A stretch of DNA of 64,000 bases from an uncultured Acidobacteriota bacterium (lineage in GTDB: Bacteria > Acidobacteriota > Blastocatellia > RBC074), in the NCBI GenBank assembly GCA_902825875.1, contig CADECP010000013.1:103050-167049 (forward strand). Reading direction: 5' to 3'. The translations under genes and the position numbers were made by a program. A model generated the notes under the pieces. It made no database searches, had not been told where the DNA came from, and saw nothing but the letters and a program-made list of their open reading frames with translations. Of this stretch, positions 9,231 to 18,551 are shown one piece after another (the first letter of the stretch is position 1; each line of letters starts with the position of its first letter).

Positions 9231-11639
9231 TCAGCGCCCAATTACCGAAACCATGACGTCCACGCTTGATTGGTTGTGCGCGAAATCTTCGGCGGAAACC
9301 GTCACGGCGTATTGCCCCGAAGCCAAACCCGCCGGAACGCGCAATCGGCCAACGTTCATCTTTTCTTTTTCAGACCAAGCCAGTTGAACCGGTTGAGCGC
9401 CGTAAACTCGCGCAACCAAACGCATGGTGTCTTTGTCGGCGTTTACCTTGACTATGATTTCATCCCCTGCGCGCACGGTTTGCGAATCAACGCTGGCGGT
9501 CAGCTTCGGCGCGTGGCTGTCAATGACGAAGCTTTTTTCTTCCTGATAACCGTTCCCTTGTTTGTCTGTCAGCAACAATCGGCAGCGGTAGGTTCCATCG
9601 GGCATCCACGCCGGAGCCAGAAAGCGCGCCTGCCAGACGTTTTCATCGGTCAGGAATTTCAACGGCAAGGTTTCGCCGAACGGCAGCACGGCGAAAACTT
9701 CTTTGATCGAAGCGTCGGTTTTGACGCGAATGATTGGGTCGCCGGGCTGAATGACGCGCGGGCGTAGCAGCGAACGCGGCGCAGCCAGAAAAGCCGTGTA
9801 AGGCGTGACGAATTTGTATTTCTGGGACAGGCGGATGATTTCGGCGATGTAATCTTCGCGCTCGCCATTCAAATTCATTTCGTACAACAGCGCGTCAACG
9901 CGAGCACGTGCCCACAAGCGCGGCAAATGGCTGTGCGCGGTTTCAAACTCAGGTAGACTGACTCGGCGCGACAGCGCAAAAGTTTCGTTGCCTAATTTGC
10001 CCTGAACCTTCACTTCAAGGTTCTGCTGGGGCGATTTGTAGCGACCGACAAAAGCCTGACTAGCTCCGTCAAAAGTATGTTGAGACTGCGATGGCGATTG
10101 AACCGAATACACGTGCGAAAAGTTTGCCGGATTGCTGGCGACAAACTGCAAACCGTCAATGCTGGCCGAACCAATTCGCGCAAAGACCAGTTTCAGTTGA
10201 GTTGTAATGTCTTCGGTTTCGCGCGCTTGGGCGAAGTAGCCTTTGCATTTTTGCGTCAGCGTTTCCAGCAAGCTGCGATTGGAATCGCTGCCAATTCCCA
10301 AAGCATACAGCCGAGTCTTCGGCATTTGATCGGAACTGTTCGCCGCGTCAAAGGCTGCGGCGATGCGTTTGATGCTGACAGTTTTCAGCGTTGGGTTGGC
10401 GTCGGAAATCAAAACAATGCTGCGTTCGCCTGATGGAAAAGCGTTGGCCAGTTTGATGGATTCAAGTAAAGCTTGATTGATGTCGGTTCCGCCGCCCAGC
10501 ATCGAAGCTTTGATAAAACCGAGAGCGCGTTCGACGTTTTCGGTCGTGGCTGGCAACGGCGAAATTGAAAGCGGCGTAAACGAATCGTTGAATAGCGCCA
10601 GATTGAAATGATCCTGCGGCTGCAAACTGTGCAGGAAGAAATCAACGGCTTCGACTGCGCGCTGAAGTTTCTCGCCGTGCATGGAAAGCGATGTGTCGAG
10701 CAGCAGCAGAACATTGCGCGGAGCTGCAACCCGGTCGCTACCGCTTCCGGTTCCATACCCTTGGTTGAAGATCACACGGGCTTCAAAGTAACCATTGGGA
10801 TTTTTGGCAGCCTGTGCGGGATCGCGCAGGTCGTAAGCCGTGATGCCTTCCGGCGCGCGGTGAGTGATGAACGACAGCGCGCTCTGTTCAACGTTGATCG
10901 AGTATTCCAACGCGAAGTCTTCTTTCAATTCGATGTTGCTGGCCGTGAATTCGTACTGTTGTTCATTCGCCGATTGCTTGATCGGCGTCATCGCATAAGC
11001 GCCAGCAAAACGCAGCGGCGAAATTGGCGCGTCGCTGATGATCGAAACTCGCAATTGAAACTCGCCGACTCGCTGAGGTGCGCCAAACGAAGGTTTCAAC
11101 GGAAAACTAAAACGCGAAACCAGATTTTCCACCGGCAACATTTCTGTGTACTCCAGCTCAACACGCTTGGTCCCATAAGCCGGAATCGGAAAAACTTTGG
11201 CCGAAAACGCAGACGTGCCGCCGCGCTCGTCGCCCTGTTGTAACAAACCAGGATCAGTCACCTGAGCTTTGATTTGTTCGTAAAGCTGATTGGCTCTGCG
11301 CCGTTCCAGAATCACTCCGGGCAACCGCAAGTCACCATCCCAGACAGCGAAATCGGCGATGGAACTTTGCGGCGGCAACGCGAACAGATATTTGCCTTCC
11401 ATCACTTGGCCAAGGTGATTGTCAAAAATTTGCAGCACTCGAACGTGCGCGTGCTGATTATCAATCGTCACATCCACCTTCATCACCGGCAGCGAAAGAA
11501 TCGAATCGTCCGGCGAATTTTTCGTCGCAGGAATTAGCGCGCCGGATTGAGCGCGGCTGCGAACGGCTGGCAGGCAAAGCGCGATGAAAATAAACGCGGA
11601 GCAAATGGCAGTAATAGTTGTTCGTGAATTGCGCGTCAT
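9231..11639 (-). CDS. Exported VIT and von Willebrand factor A domain protein
   Basis: I chose the ATG at 11639, which has AGGGAG 8 nt upstream and leaves a 4-bp gap to the preceding gene; a longer TTG start at 11657 would overlap that gene. The product is 802 aa. A signal peptide covers about residues 1-31. A VIT domain follows (~45-175), then a vWA domain (~305-480) with the MIDAS motif DTSLS, a GGGTDI threonine and LISDAN aspartate. The C-terminus looks beta-rich and Ig-like. VIT/vWA proteins generally bind ligands through a divalent metal ion outside the cell. No sortase or sortase motif was found nearby. It probably works with the propeller and TPR proteins of the same operon. Confidence 0.9.
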   Translation of the reverse strand: MTRNSRTTITAICSAFIFIALCLPAVRSRAQSGALIPATKNSPDDSILSLPVMKVDVTIDNQHAHVRVLQIFDNHLGQVMEGKYLFALPPQSSIADFAVWDGDLRLPGVILERRRANQLYEQIKAQVTDPGLLQQGDERGGTSAFSAKVFPIPAYGTKRVELEYTEMLPVENLVSRFSFPLKPSFGAPQRVGEFQLRVSIISDAPISPLRFAGAYAMTPIKQSANEQQYEFTASNIELKEDFALEYSINVEQSALSFITHRAPEGITAYDLRDPAQAAKNPNGYFEARVIFNQGYGTGSGSDRVAAPRNVLLLLDTSLSMHGEKLQRAVEAVDFFLHSLQPQDHFNLALFNDSFTPLSISPLPATTENVERALGFIKASMLGGGTDINQALLESIKLANAFPSGERSIVLISDANPTLKTVSIKRIAAAFDAANSSDQMPKTRLYALGIGSDSNRSLLETLTQKCKGYFAQARETEDITTQLKLVFARIGSASIDGLQFVASNPANFSHVYSVQSPSQSQHTFDGASQAFVGRYKSPQQNLEVKVQGKLGNETFALSRRVSLPEFETAHSHLPRLWARARVDALLYEMNLNGEREDYIAEIIRLSQKYKFVTPYTAFLAAPRSLLRPRVIQPGDPIIRVKTDASIKEVFAVLPFGETLPLKFLTDENVWQARFLAPAWMPDGTYRCRLLLTDKQGNGYQEEKSFVIDSHAPKLTASVDSQTVRAGDEIIVKVNADKDTMRLVARVYGAQPVQLAWSEKEKMNVGRLRVPAGLASGQYAVTVSAEDFAHNQSSVDVMVSVIGR

Positions 11640-11643
11640 TGAT

Positions 11644-13710
11644 TTACTCCCTGACAAAGTCCAGGCGTTTTTTGTGGATGTGAGCGATGCCGCTGGTCGT
11701 GCCGAAATACACGTTGTCGTTTTCGACAGCGACGCTGAGTACGGTTGAAGAAGGCAGTTCCGCTTTCAGCTTTGTCCATTTTTGCGAAGCCAGTTCCAGG
11801 ACCCAGGCTCCGTCGAGCGTGCCGACGTAAAGCCGTTGGCCGTCTGTCGCCATCGCGTTTGGGTTGACCGATTGTTTGCCAATTTCAGAAGTGAATCCGA
11901 TCAATTCGCCCGAAGGTGTCAGTTCAAAAACTCCGCCGCCATACGTGCCGACAAACAATCTGCCGTTGACTGAGCAAATTGCCGTCACCCAGTTATGAGT
12001 CAATTTCGAGTTGGAGTCTTTGAAGACGCGAACGACTCGGCCAGAGTTGATCTGCGCCAAGCCGCTGAGCGTTCCGGCGTAAATTGATTCGCGCAGCGGC
12101 TGGACTGCGTAAACGCTGTTGCTGGGCAGGCCTTGCACTGTAGTCAGAGCTTGCCACTGTTTGGCTTGATTGCCAGATTGTCCGAAAGCCAGGCCGCGAT
12201 TGGTGGCCAGAACAAAACCATTCAAAGAGGCTGAAGAGGCTGAGGACGTTTTTTGAAGTGGTGCGGCGTGCAGGATTGAATTGCTGATTAACCCTTCGGC
12301 GACACCAACAATTTGCGGCTGCATCGAACTGTTGAATCTGACCAGCCCTTGCGAAGTCGCCGCGATCATTTGCTGCGCGGCGCTGTCCCACGCCAGCGAA
12401 TTGATTTCGCGCACCGCACTGGTTTCCAGATGAGTCAGCCGACGACCTTCGGGCGTAAACACATCTATGCCGTTGCGAAAGCTGCCCACCCACAAATTGC
12501 CCACGCCATCAAGCGCCAGCGCCGAAATGATGTTGCTGGTTGGCTGAGTCAGCACCGCGACCGGTAGAGAGCGATTTTCTGAAAGCCTTTCGTCCTGCCA
12601 ACTCGTGCGCCTAATGCCTTCGTTGCTCAGTAGCCACAATGACTGCTCGCCTGAAAAGACATTCAGTTGGCAGGACGAAAAGCTTTCAGATTTCTTGCTG
12701 GAGAATTCTCTTTGATGAAAAGCCGGAGTTAGTTGAGTTCGTTTTGTTCGCGCGTCAGTGACAAGCTGGAAAACTTCGCCGTTGTCTTTGCTGATCAGAA
12801 TCGAAGTGCCAGCACGCACGATGCTGGACAGCGAAGGCAGCGTAGCCAGCGTTTGAAAACCGTTTTGTTCAGAAACAAAAAGCTTGTTGATTGCAATCGC
12901 CGCCACACCAAAATCCGTTGCGACAAACAACTGTTCACCGTTTGGGACAACTCCGACAACGCGGTTCGACGGCAATCCATCGGCAACGGTGAACTGCCGC
13001 CAGCGCGTGGCTTCGCTGATCCACAAACCTTCGGCGAAGGTGCAAACAAACATTCGCGTGTTGTCTACCGTCACTCGCTCAATTCCGTTGATGCGTTTTT
13101 CGACGGCCTTCACTTCGCGGAATTGTTTGCCGTCGAATTCCAACAAGCCGCCCGCGAAAGTTCCGATCAGCAAATGGCCTTTGTCTTCCAACAGCGAAGT
13201 GACAGCTTGAGCTTTGCGATCAGTCCAGCGGTAAGCCGTGAAGTGCGAGCCATCGAACGCGACCAAACCTTGTGAACGAGTGCCTATGAACAATTGCCCG
13301 CCGAATTCAGCCAGCGCGGTCAAATCGCTTTCCGGCAAACCGTCCAACACAGTGAAATGGCGATTCGCAGTTCCGTCGTTTGCCAGTTGCAGCAAACCGC
13401 CATCCGTCGCCGCAAAGAGCGAGTTGTTGAATCGCGCCAGACTGCGAGCGCCGCGAGTGTTTTGCATCAACCGAATGCCTTCGGGATTGATGGCCGGGAG
13501 CAATCGCTTTTCAAACGGCACGACCGATTGCCGAGCCAGTTCCGCCGCAGCCGCTTCCAGGCTGTTTTGCGCGCTTCGTTTGGCTTGCCAGACGGCGGCG
13601 ACAATTCCAATTTGCAGCAGCAACAAACCAATCACAATTGAGCGGAAGTGCTTCATCAACCATTCACGCGGCGCAAAGCTGGCAATCATCTGACTGAGTT
13701 TTGAATTCAT
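11644..13710 (-). CDS. Membrane-anchored beta-propeller protein (two-component-regulator-propeller type)
   Basis: 688 aa from an ATG at 13710 with AGGAGG upstream. There is one membrane segment near residues 24-42 (RSIVIGLLLLQIGIVAAVW). The rest consists of repeated blades of the type LWVGSFRNGI / LFIGTRSQGLVAFDG / GRLFVGTYGGGVFELTP, typical of the Reg_prop propeller repeats found in the sensor part of some hybrid kinases. No kinase or DNA-binding domain follows, so it is a stand-alone extracytoplasmic propeller, possibly for ligand or protein binding. It is the first gene of the four-gene run, and the VIT/vWA gene starts 4 bp after its stop. Confidence 0.85.
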   Translation of the reverse strand: MNSKLSQMIASFAPREWLMKHFRSIVIGLLLLQIGIVAAVWQAKRSAQNSLEAAAAELARQSVVPFEKRLLPAINPEGIRLMQNTRGARSLARFNNSLFAATDGGLLQLANDGTANRHFTVLDGLPESDLTALAEFGGQLFIGTRSQGLVAFDGSHFTAYRWTDRKAQAVTSLLEDKGHLLIGTFAGGLLEFDGKQFREVKAVEKRINGIERVTVDNTRMFVCTFAEGLWISEATRWRQFTVADGLPSNRVVGVVPNGEQLFVATDFGVAAIAINKLFVSEQNGFQTLATLPSLSSIVRAGTSILISKDNGEVFQLVTDARTKRTQLTPAFHQREFSSKKSESFSSCQLNVFSGEQSLWLLSNEGIRRTSWQDERLSENRSLPVAVLTQPTSNIISALALDGVGNLWVGSFRNGIDVFTPEGRRLTHLETSAVREINSLAWDSAAQQMIAATSQGLVRFNSSMQPQIVGVAEGLISNSILHAAPLQKTSSASSASLNGFVLATNRGLAFGQSGNQAKQWQALTTVQGLPSNSVYAVQPLRESIYAGTLSGLAQINSGRVVRVFKDSNSKLTHNWVTAICSVNGRLFVGTYGGGVFELTPSGELIGFTSEIGKQSVNPNAMATDGQRLYVGTLDGAWVLELASQKWTKLKAELPSSTVLSVAVENDNVYFGTTSGIAHIHKKRLDFVRE

Positions 13711-13996
13711 CGCGCTTCCTCCTGACCTTCGTTTTCGACGAGGCGGATTATGCGTTTAGTTGGTTTGCAGCACAGCGAGGCAGGCTTCGGCGTGGTGATG
13801 GGAAAACGCTGTTCTGTGGATGTTGATCCCGGCGTTTTGGCAGGGAAATCACTAGCGGCGAAATGTGGATTCCCACAGTTCGTAATGTTGATTCAGCCGA
13901 GATCAAATCAGCCATTGGCCGAAAGGATAAAGATTTATCCACGTCGAATAATGGTTAATGGCCAATGCTCAATGGCTGATTTTTGCGCTCACGTTG
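13711..13996. other. Intergenic region upstream of the exported-protein operon
   Basis: About 286 bp with no gene. It should hold the promoter of the propeller-VIT-TPR operon, but no convincing -35/-10 or sigma54 pair was seen. A partial ATTAACCATT-family repeat (AATGGTTAATGGCCAATG, about 13949-13966) lies near the end of the sulfatase gene. Confidence 0.5.
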
Positions 13997-15406
13997 TCAG
14001 ATTCTTTTTCGCAACAAGGCTTTCAACTGCTGAACTGTGGCTTGATGTTTCGGCTCGTTGATGAGGTTGCGGTATTCGTGCGGGTCGGTTTGATGATCGT
14101 AAAGTTCCGCGCCTTGCCGGCCTTCGTCCCATTCGGTGTAGCGCCAACGTTCCGTACGAACGGAATAACCTGAAAATCTGCCGCGCGTCACCTGCGTGTA
14201 AGCCGCTTCTTTCCATTTCAACTGCGGATTGTCGAGCAAGGGAACGAAGCTGCGGCCTTCCAATTTGTTCGGCGCTTTCAAGCCGGCAAGTTCCATCAGC
14301 GTCGGGTAAATATCAATGAATTCCGTCAGCCGCGCGGTCGCCTTGCCTTTGGCTTTCATCTTCGGCGCGTAAACCAGCAGCGGCGCGCGGGCGGAAAGTT
14401 CAAACAGCGTGCCCTTGTTCCACCAGCCGCGTTCGCCCAGGTGATAGCCGTGATCGCCCAGGAAAACGATGATCGTGTTTTCCGCCAGCTTCAGCCGATC
14501 CAGAGCGTCAATGACCTTTCCGGCTTGCGCGTCGGTGAAGGAAACTCCGGCCAGATAGGCGCGCATAAATTCCAGCCGCTCTTTGTCCGTGAACTTGCCG
14601 AAAGCTTCGCGGAAGGCTCCGCCTGGAATGGCAACGGCAGGGTCAGCCAGAGTGCCTTTCGGCGCTTGCCACAGCTTCAAACTTTCAGTCGGATAAAGAT
14701 CGAAATACTTTTTCGGCGCGATGAAAGGGTCGTGCGGTTTGTGCAAACCGACGGCGAGGAAAAACGGCTGTTTGTCTTTGGCGCGCTGTTCCAGAACGTT
14801 GACGGCTTCGCGGGCGATTTGGCCGTCGGGCTGATCTTCGTCCGTGCCTTCGGCTGCGCGCCAATTGCACCAGGCCAGTTTGCCGTCGGTCAGATTGCGG
14901 CCTTCGCCTTTGAAACCCAGCGGCGTGGTTTGAAAGTAACGCACTTCGTCCCACGAAGCTTTGTCGTCCATATCGGTCCGCAAATCTTCCATCGTCAATC
15001 CGCGATGAAAGATTTTGCCGAAACTGGTGGCGCGATAACCGTTCTGCCGAAACAGTTGCGGCAAGGTGACTACGTCCGGCAGCGTCGTGCGAAAGTTGGT
15101 GTTGTTGTCCGTGATGCGCGTCGTGTCGGGACGCAAACCTGTCAAAAACGAAGTCCGGCTGGGATTGCAGACAGGATACTGGCAATAAGCCGCGTCAAAG
15201 CGCATCCCGCGTTTGGCCAGCCGATCCAGATTCGGAGTTTTGGCAATCGTACTGCCGTAAGCGCCAAGCTCCGTTCGCAAATCATCGGCGACGATGAACA
15301 GCACGTTCGGTTTTCGCGCCGGTTGAGAAAGCACGGGTTCGTTCGGCGAAACCATCAGCATCGCCAACAACAAACAGCAACAAACTCGAATCAACTTTTT
15401 GGTCAT
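13997..15406 (-). CDS. Exported sulfatase, iduronate-2-sulfatase-like
   Basis: 469 aa with a Sec signal peptide (about residues 1-28, ending near VLSQ). The alkaline-phosphatase-fold sulfatase core begins at [18 protein letters not shown], whose paired aspartates bind calcium. The formylglycine motif C-x-P-S-R is intact as CNPSR with Cys80, so it needs an FGly-generating or anaerobic sulfatase maturase, none of which is in the window. The metal-binding motif GDHGYHLGE is also present. It probably removes sulfate esters from a polysaccharide outside the cytoplasm. It ends the catabolic gene run that begins with rraA. The exact substrate cannot be read from the sequence. Confidence 0.92.
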   Translation of the reverse strand: MTKKLIRVCCCLLLAMLMVSPNEPVLSQPARKPNVLFIVADDLRTELGAYGSTIAKTPNLDRLAKRGMRFDAAYCQYPVCNPSRTSFLTGLRPDTTRITDNNTNFRTTLPDVVTLPQLFRQNGYRATSFGKIFHRGLTMEDLRTDMDDKASWDEVRYFQTTPLGFKGEGRNLTDGKLAWCNWRAAEGTDEDQPDGQIAREAVNVLEQRAKDKQPFFLAVGLHKPHDPFIAPKKYFDLYPTESLKLWQAPKGTLADPAVAIPGGAFREAFGKFTDKERLEFMRAYLAGVSFTDAQAGKVIDALDRLKLAENTIIVFLGDHGYHLGERGWWNKGTLFELSARAPLLVYAPKMKAKGKATARLTEFIDIYPTLMELAGLKAPNKLEGRSFVPLLDNPQLKWKEAAYTQVTRGRFSGYSVRTERWRYTEWDEGRQGAELYDHQTDPHEYRNLINEPKHQATVQQLKALLRKRI

Positions 15407-15424
15407 AAGCCAATCACTGCCAAC

Positions 15425-15496
15425 GTGTCAGTAGCCCGACCGTAAGGAAGGGCAAGCTCAGCAAAAAGCCCTTGCTCATGCGCGGGCTACCGACAC
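15425..15496. repeat. Nested inverted repeat between sulfatase and enolase genes
   Basis: Outer arms GTGTCAGTAGCCCG (15425-15438) and CGGGCTACCGACAC (15483-15496) pair with one mismatch. Inner AAGGGC and GCCCTT also pair. There is no following T-run, so it looks like a repeat or a processing/stability hairpin rather than an intrinsic terminator. Confidence 0.7.
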
Positions 15497-15504
15497 ACCA
15501 GCAT

Positions 15505-16815
15505 CTACCAACGAATGCGGTGATCGTTCAGCGGATAAGTTGGGTCCCATTTCTTCAATTGTTCGTGGCGGTTTCCCGCGCGTTTCAGATTTTCAACCAG
15601 CTTGGCCATTTTGTCGGCGTCAATTTCCACGCCCAGCCCAGCCGCGTCCGGCAAAGCCATCTTGCCGTCTTTGAATTGCAGCATCGGCCCTTTGATGATG
15701 TCTTCGGTCGTCCACGGGTAATGCGAATCGGCGTCGTATTGAACGCGAGAAATCGAGCAGTTCATGTGCGTCATCATCGCCATCGAAATGCCCAGATGAT
15801 TGTTGCTGTGACCGGAACAGCCCCAGCCCATCGCTTCGCAAATCGCCGCCCAGTAACGCACGTTGTTCAGCCCGCCCATGTAATGATTGTCCAGCAAAAC
15901 CACATCCACCGAACCTTTTTGAATGGCGGGAACGATGTGCTCCATTTTGGTGACGACCATGTTCGTGGCCAGTGGGATTTTGGTTTGCCGTCGAACGGCG
16001 GCCATTCCGTCCAAACCCGGCGTCGGGTCTTCGTAATATTCCATGTCGAGCGGTTCAATCGCTTTGGCCACGCGGACTGAAGTTTCCACAGACCACGCCG
16101 CGTTCGGATCAATGCGCAGCTTCGCGTTCGGCATTGCGGCGCGCATCATTCGCAAAGCTTCGACTTCCTTGTCCGGGTGCAACACGCCGCCTTTGAATTT
16201 GCAGGAAGTGAAACCGTACTTTTTGTTGAACTCCTGAAACTGGCGAGCGACTGATTCCGGCGTCGAATAATCCGGGCCGTTCGGCGTAGGCATGACGAAA
16301 AAGATGTAGGCCGAAAACTGTTGCGCTTCGCGGTAAGCGCCGCCGATCAAATCCACCACGCGGCGATTGATGGCCTTGCCGATGATGTCCAGGCAGGCGA
16401 CTTCGACCGCGCCGAAAGCGTTCGGCGTTTTGAACTGTCGGCGGAAGTATTCGATTTCAAACGGGTCGCGCCCCAGCACTTTGTCGCGATTGGCTTCCAA
16501 ATCCTGCACCGCTCCGGCGGCGACTTCGGCCACACCGGTGAAACCGTCGTCGGTTTCCAGTTCCAGAATCGTGCGTTTGAAATGCGTGTCGTGAACATTC
16601 CACGAATTCAGCAAGGCGAAATCCGGCGAAGCGACAACGGTCGCCTTGAACTTGCTGATTTTCATTTTGCTGCGCGGGCGTGCGGCTCGCGGAGTTCCGC
16701 TGCGATTTTGTCCGTAAGCGTCGGCGTCAAAAGCCAACGCCATGTCTTCGATGCCTGCCAAACCGGTGATTCCGGCGGCGGTGGCAATCCATTGGCGACG
16801 GTTCCAGTCGGTCAT
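15505..16815 (-). CDS. Enolase-superfamily dehydratase, glucarate dehydratase-like, with Tat-like signal
   Basis: 436 aa; the ATG at 16815 has GAGGAACC upstream. The N-terminus has a twin-arginine pattern (NRRQWIATAAGITGLAG), so it appears exported or is a retained leader. The barrel domain shows the K-F-K-G motif, DPNAAW, YYEDP and the later SGHSNNHLGIS motif with the catalytic His, an arrangement typical of the glucarate/galactarate dehydratase branch. The expected reaction is dehydration of an aldarate to 5-keto-4-deoxyglucarate. The next gene upstream encodes a KdgD-like enzyme that would consume that product, which supports the call. A Tat signal on such an enzyme is unusual and common in acidobacterial and planctomycete gene sets. 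Confidence 0.85.
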   Translation of the reverse strand: MTDWNRRQWIATAAGITGLAGIEDMALAFDADAYGQNRSGTPRAARPRSKMKISKFKATVVASPDFALLNSWNVHDTHFKRTILELETDDGFTGVAEVAAGAVQDLEANRDKVLGRDPFEIEYFRRQFKTPNAFGAVEVACLDIIGKAINRRVVDLIGGAYREAQQFSAYIFFVMPTPNGPDYSTPESVARQFQEFNKKYGFTSCKFKGGVLHPDKEVEALRMMRAAMPNAKLRIDPNAAWSVETSVRVAKAIEPLDMEYYEDPTPGLDGMAAVRRQTKIPLATNMVVTKMEHIVPAIQKGSVDVVLLDNHYMGGLNNVRYWAAICEAMGWGCSGHSNNHLGISMAMMTHMNCSISRVQYDADSHYPWTTEDIIKGPMLQFKDGKMALPDAAGLGVEIDADKMAKLVENLKRAGNRHEQLKKWDPTYPLNDHRIRW

Positions 16816-16840
16816 AGGTTCCTCACAGAAAATTCAGCCG

Positions 16841-16885
16841 CAGATAACGCAGATAACGCAGATAACGCAGATAACGCAGATTATC
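16841..16885. repeat. 9-bp tandem repeat CAGATAACG
   Basis: Four exact copies of CAGATAACG followed by the variant CAGATTATC, in the 172-bp gap between the enolase and kdgD-like genes. The flank CCGCAGATAA (16838-16847) is the exact inverse of TTATCTGCGG (16969-16978), so the whole gap is bounded by a 10-bp inverted repeat. Copy number is likely to vary between strains. Confidence 0.9.
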
Positions 16886-16987
16886 GAACATATACGGCAG
16901 ACAGTTTAGATACAGATAGAACTTTTCGGCGCTTACACCGATAAACTCAGATCAGCGAACATCCGCTTTTATCTGCGGCGGAAATTT

Positions 16988-17899
16988 TTACAGATACGGC
17001 TTCCACATTTCGAGCATTGCCCAAAGCTCTTCCACTTCTTCCGGTTTTACGTTCGGCAGCGGCGGACGCACAGGCCCGCCGGCCAAGCCCACCATATCCA
17101 TCATCGCTTTCATCGCCGAGACTTCGTAACCCTTTCGCCGCGCACGCAAGGCGTAAAGCGGCGTAACGCATTCGTAAATCAGCTTCATCAATTCAGCGCA
17201 GTTTTCCTTGCAACCGGCTTCGTGCAGCGCCAGCGAAAGTTTCGGCGCAACCGTGGCGATGCTGGACGTGTACGTGCGAATGCCGATGGAGTAATAACCC
17301 GGCAAGCTGTCGTCGCCCGCGCCGCCTATCCAATGCAGCCGGTCGCCAAGCCGATTGATAATCATCTGGTAACGGCGAATGTCCGCTTGCCCGTCTTTCC
17401 AGGCGCAAAGCGTGGGAATCGCCATCGCCAGTTTTTCCACCATCGCCGGAGAAAAGTTCGCCCAATCGCGGCTGTAAATCAGCAAGCCCAAATCCGTCGC
17501 CGCGCCGATGGATTTGTAATACGCGACCATGCCTTCGTCGTCGGCGTTCGGGTAATACGGCGGCAAAGCCAGTATGCCGTCGGCTCCGGCGGAGGCGGCT
17601 TGTTTCGCCATTTCGACGGCCATCGGTTGGTTGAAACCTACACCGGCGATGATCGGCGCGCTGCCGCCGATGACTTCGACCGTCAGGCGAACAACGGCGT
17701 CATATTCCGCCGGAGTCAGCGAATAGACTTCGCCGGTTCCGCCCGCGGCAACTACGGCGCAAAGCTGGTGTTCGTTCAGTTTGGTCAAGTTGTGCCGCAA
17801 CCCTTCCAGGTTCAGCGACAGGTCTTCGTTAAACGGAGTGATCGGAAAAGCAATCACGCCTTCTTTCAATTTGCTTCGGAGTTCGGTTGGAGTGGTCAT
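16988..17899 (-). CDS. 5-dehydro-4-deoxyglucarate dehydratase-like protein (DHDPS family)
   Basis: 303 aa, the usual length for the dihydrodipicolinate synthase/N-acetylneuraminate lyase family, a TIM barrel forming a Schiff base with the substrate. The opening GVIAFPITPFNEDLSL, the GGTGE loop (residues 53-57), the conserved Tyr142 and the lysine of AWKDG (Lys168) are in place. The AFPITPF form and WKDG lysine motif fit KdgD, which converts 5-keto-4-deoxyglucarate to 2-oxoglutarate semialdehyde and CO2. The neighbouring glucarate-dehydratase-like gene makes that pairing likely. There is no signal peptide. The ATG lies 3 bp after the DUF1080 stop, so the two are translationally linked. Confidence 0.85.
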   Translation of the reverse strand: MTTPTELRSKLKEGVIAFPITPFNEDLSLNLEGLRHNLTKLNEHQLCAVVAAGGTGEVYSLTPAEYDAVVRLTVEVIGGSAPIIAGVGFNQPMAVEMAKQAASAGADGILALPPYYPNADDEGMVAYYKSIGAATDLGLLIYSRDWANFSPAMVEKLAMAIPTLCAWKDGQADIRRYQMIINRLGDRLHWIGGAGDDSLPGYYSIGIRTYTSSIATVAPKLSLALHEAGCKENCAELMKLIYECVTPLYALRARRKGYEVSAMKAMMDMVGLAGGPVRPPLPNVKPEEVEELWAMLEMWKPYL

Positions 17900-17902
17900 G
17901 GT

Positions 17903-18538
17903 TTATTTGCGAGTCGGCAACTCTTCAATCGTGATGTTTTTATAGCGGGCTTCGCTGGGCGGGCCGCTGTGGATTTGCAGGCAAATCACGCCCGCTTGCC
18001 CGGCTTGATTGATGGAATCGTCGGCTTCCGTGTAATCCACGGTTTGGTAGCCGTTGATGGTTAGCCGAATGCGTTTGCCTTCAGCACGGATGACGTAATC
18101 GTTCCAGTCGTCGCGCTTCAAAACTTTGTCCAGCGCGGCGGCGTCCGGCGAAACCAGCACTTTTTTGCGGCGCGATTCGTCATAAAGCGCGCCCCAATAA
18201 TTCTGGCCGATGTCGGCTTGGTAGCCGATGACTTCGTGATTGTTCGGGATGCGCTCGGAACGAAACTGGATTCCGGCATTGACGCGCTCGCCGGTGACTT
18301 TGAATTTGGCGCGCAGCACGAAGTCGGAATAGCGTTTGGTCGTGCAAAGGAATTCGTTGTTCGGCAAAGCGGCTTTCATCGAACCGCCGACAATAGCGCC
18401 GTCTTCGATGCGGAAGATTTTCATGTTGCCTTCCCAGCCTTTGAAGCTTTTGCCGTCGAACAACGACCGAGGTTTGACGGCGGCGAATGTGACAACAGCC
18501 AGCGCCAAAATAATCAGCAAACAGATTCGGTTCATCAT
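17903..18538 (-). CDS. Exported DUF1080 protein (3-keto-glycoside hydrolase-like)
   Basis: 211 aa; AAGGAG lies 9 nt before the start, and the first ~20 residues form a Sec signal peptide. The domain begins at LFDGKSFKGWEG and keeps the DUF1080 landmarks NAGIQFRSER and VIGYQADIG. It has a concanavalin-like beta-sandwich fold. Members of this family hydrolyse 3-keto-glucosides after a Gfo/Idh dehydrogenase has oxidised the 3-hydroxyl. A Gfo/Idh gene ends 13 bp upstream, which fits this pathway. Substrate unknown. Confidence 0.88.
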   Translation of the reverse strand: MMNRICLLIILALAVVTFAAVKPRSLFDGKSFKGWEGNMKIFRIEDGAIVGGSMKAALPNNEFLCTTKRYSDFVLRAKFKVTGERVNAGIQFRSERIPNNHEVIGYQADIGQNYWGALYDESRRKKVLVSPDAAALDKVLKRDDWNDYVIRAEGKRIRLTINGYQTVDYTEADDSINQAGQAGVICLQIHSGPPSEARYKNITIEELPTRK

Positions 18539-18551
18539 TGGCCAATCTCCT

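Noticed and set aside
16841..16885. Tandem repeats as a CRISPR array
   Set aside because: The unit is 9 bp with no spacers, and no cas gene is in the window.
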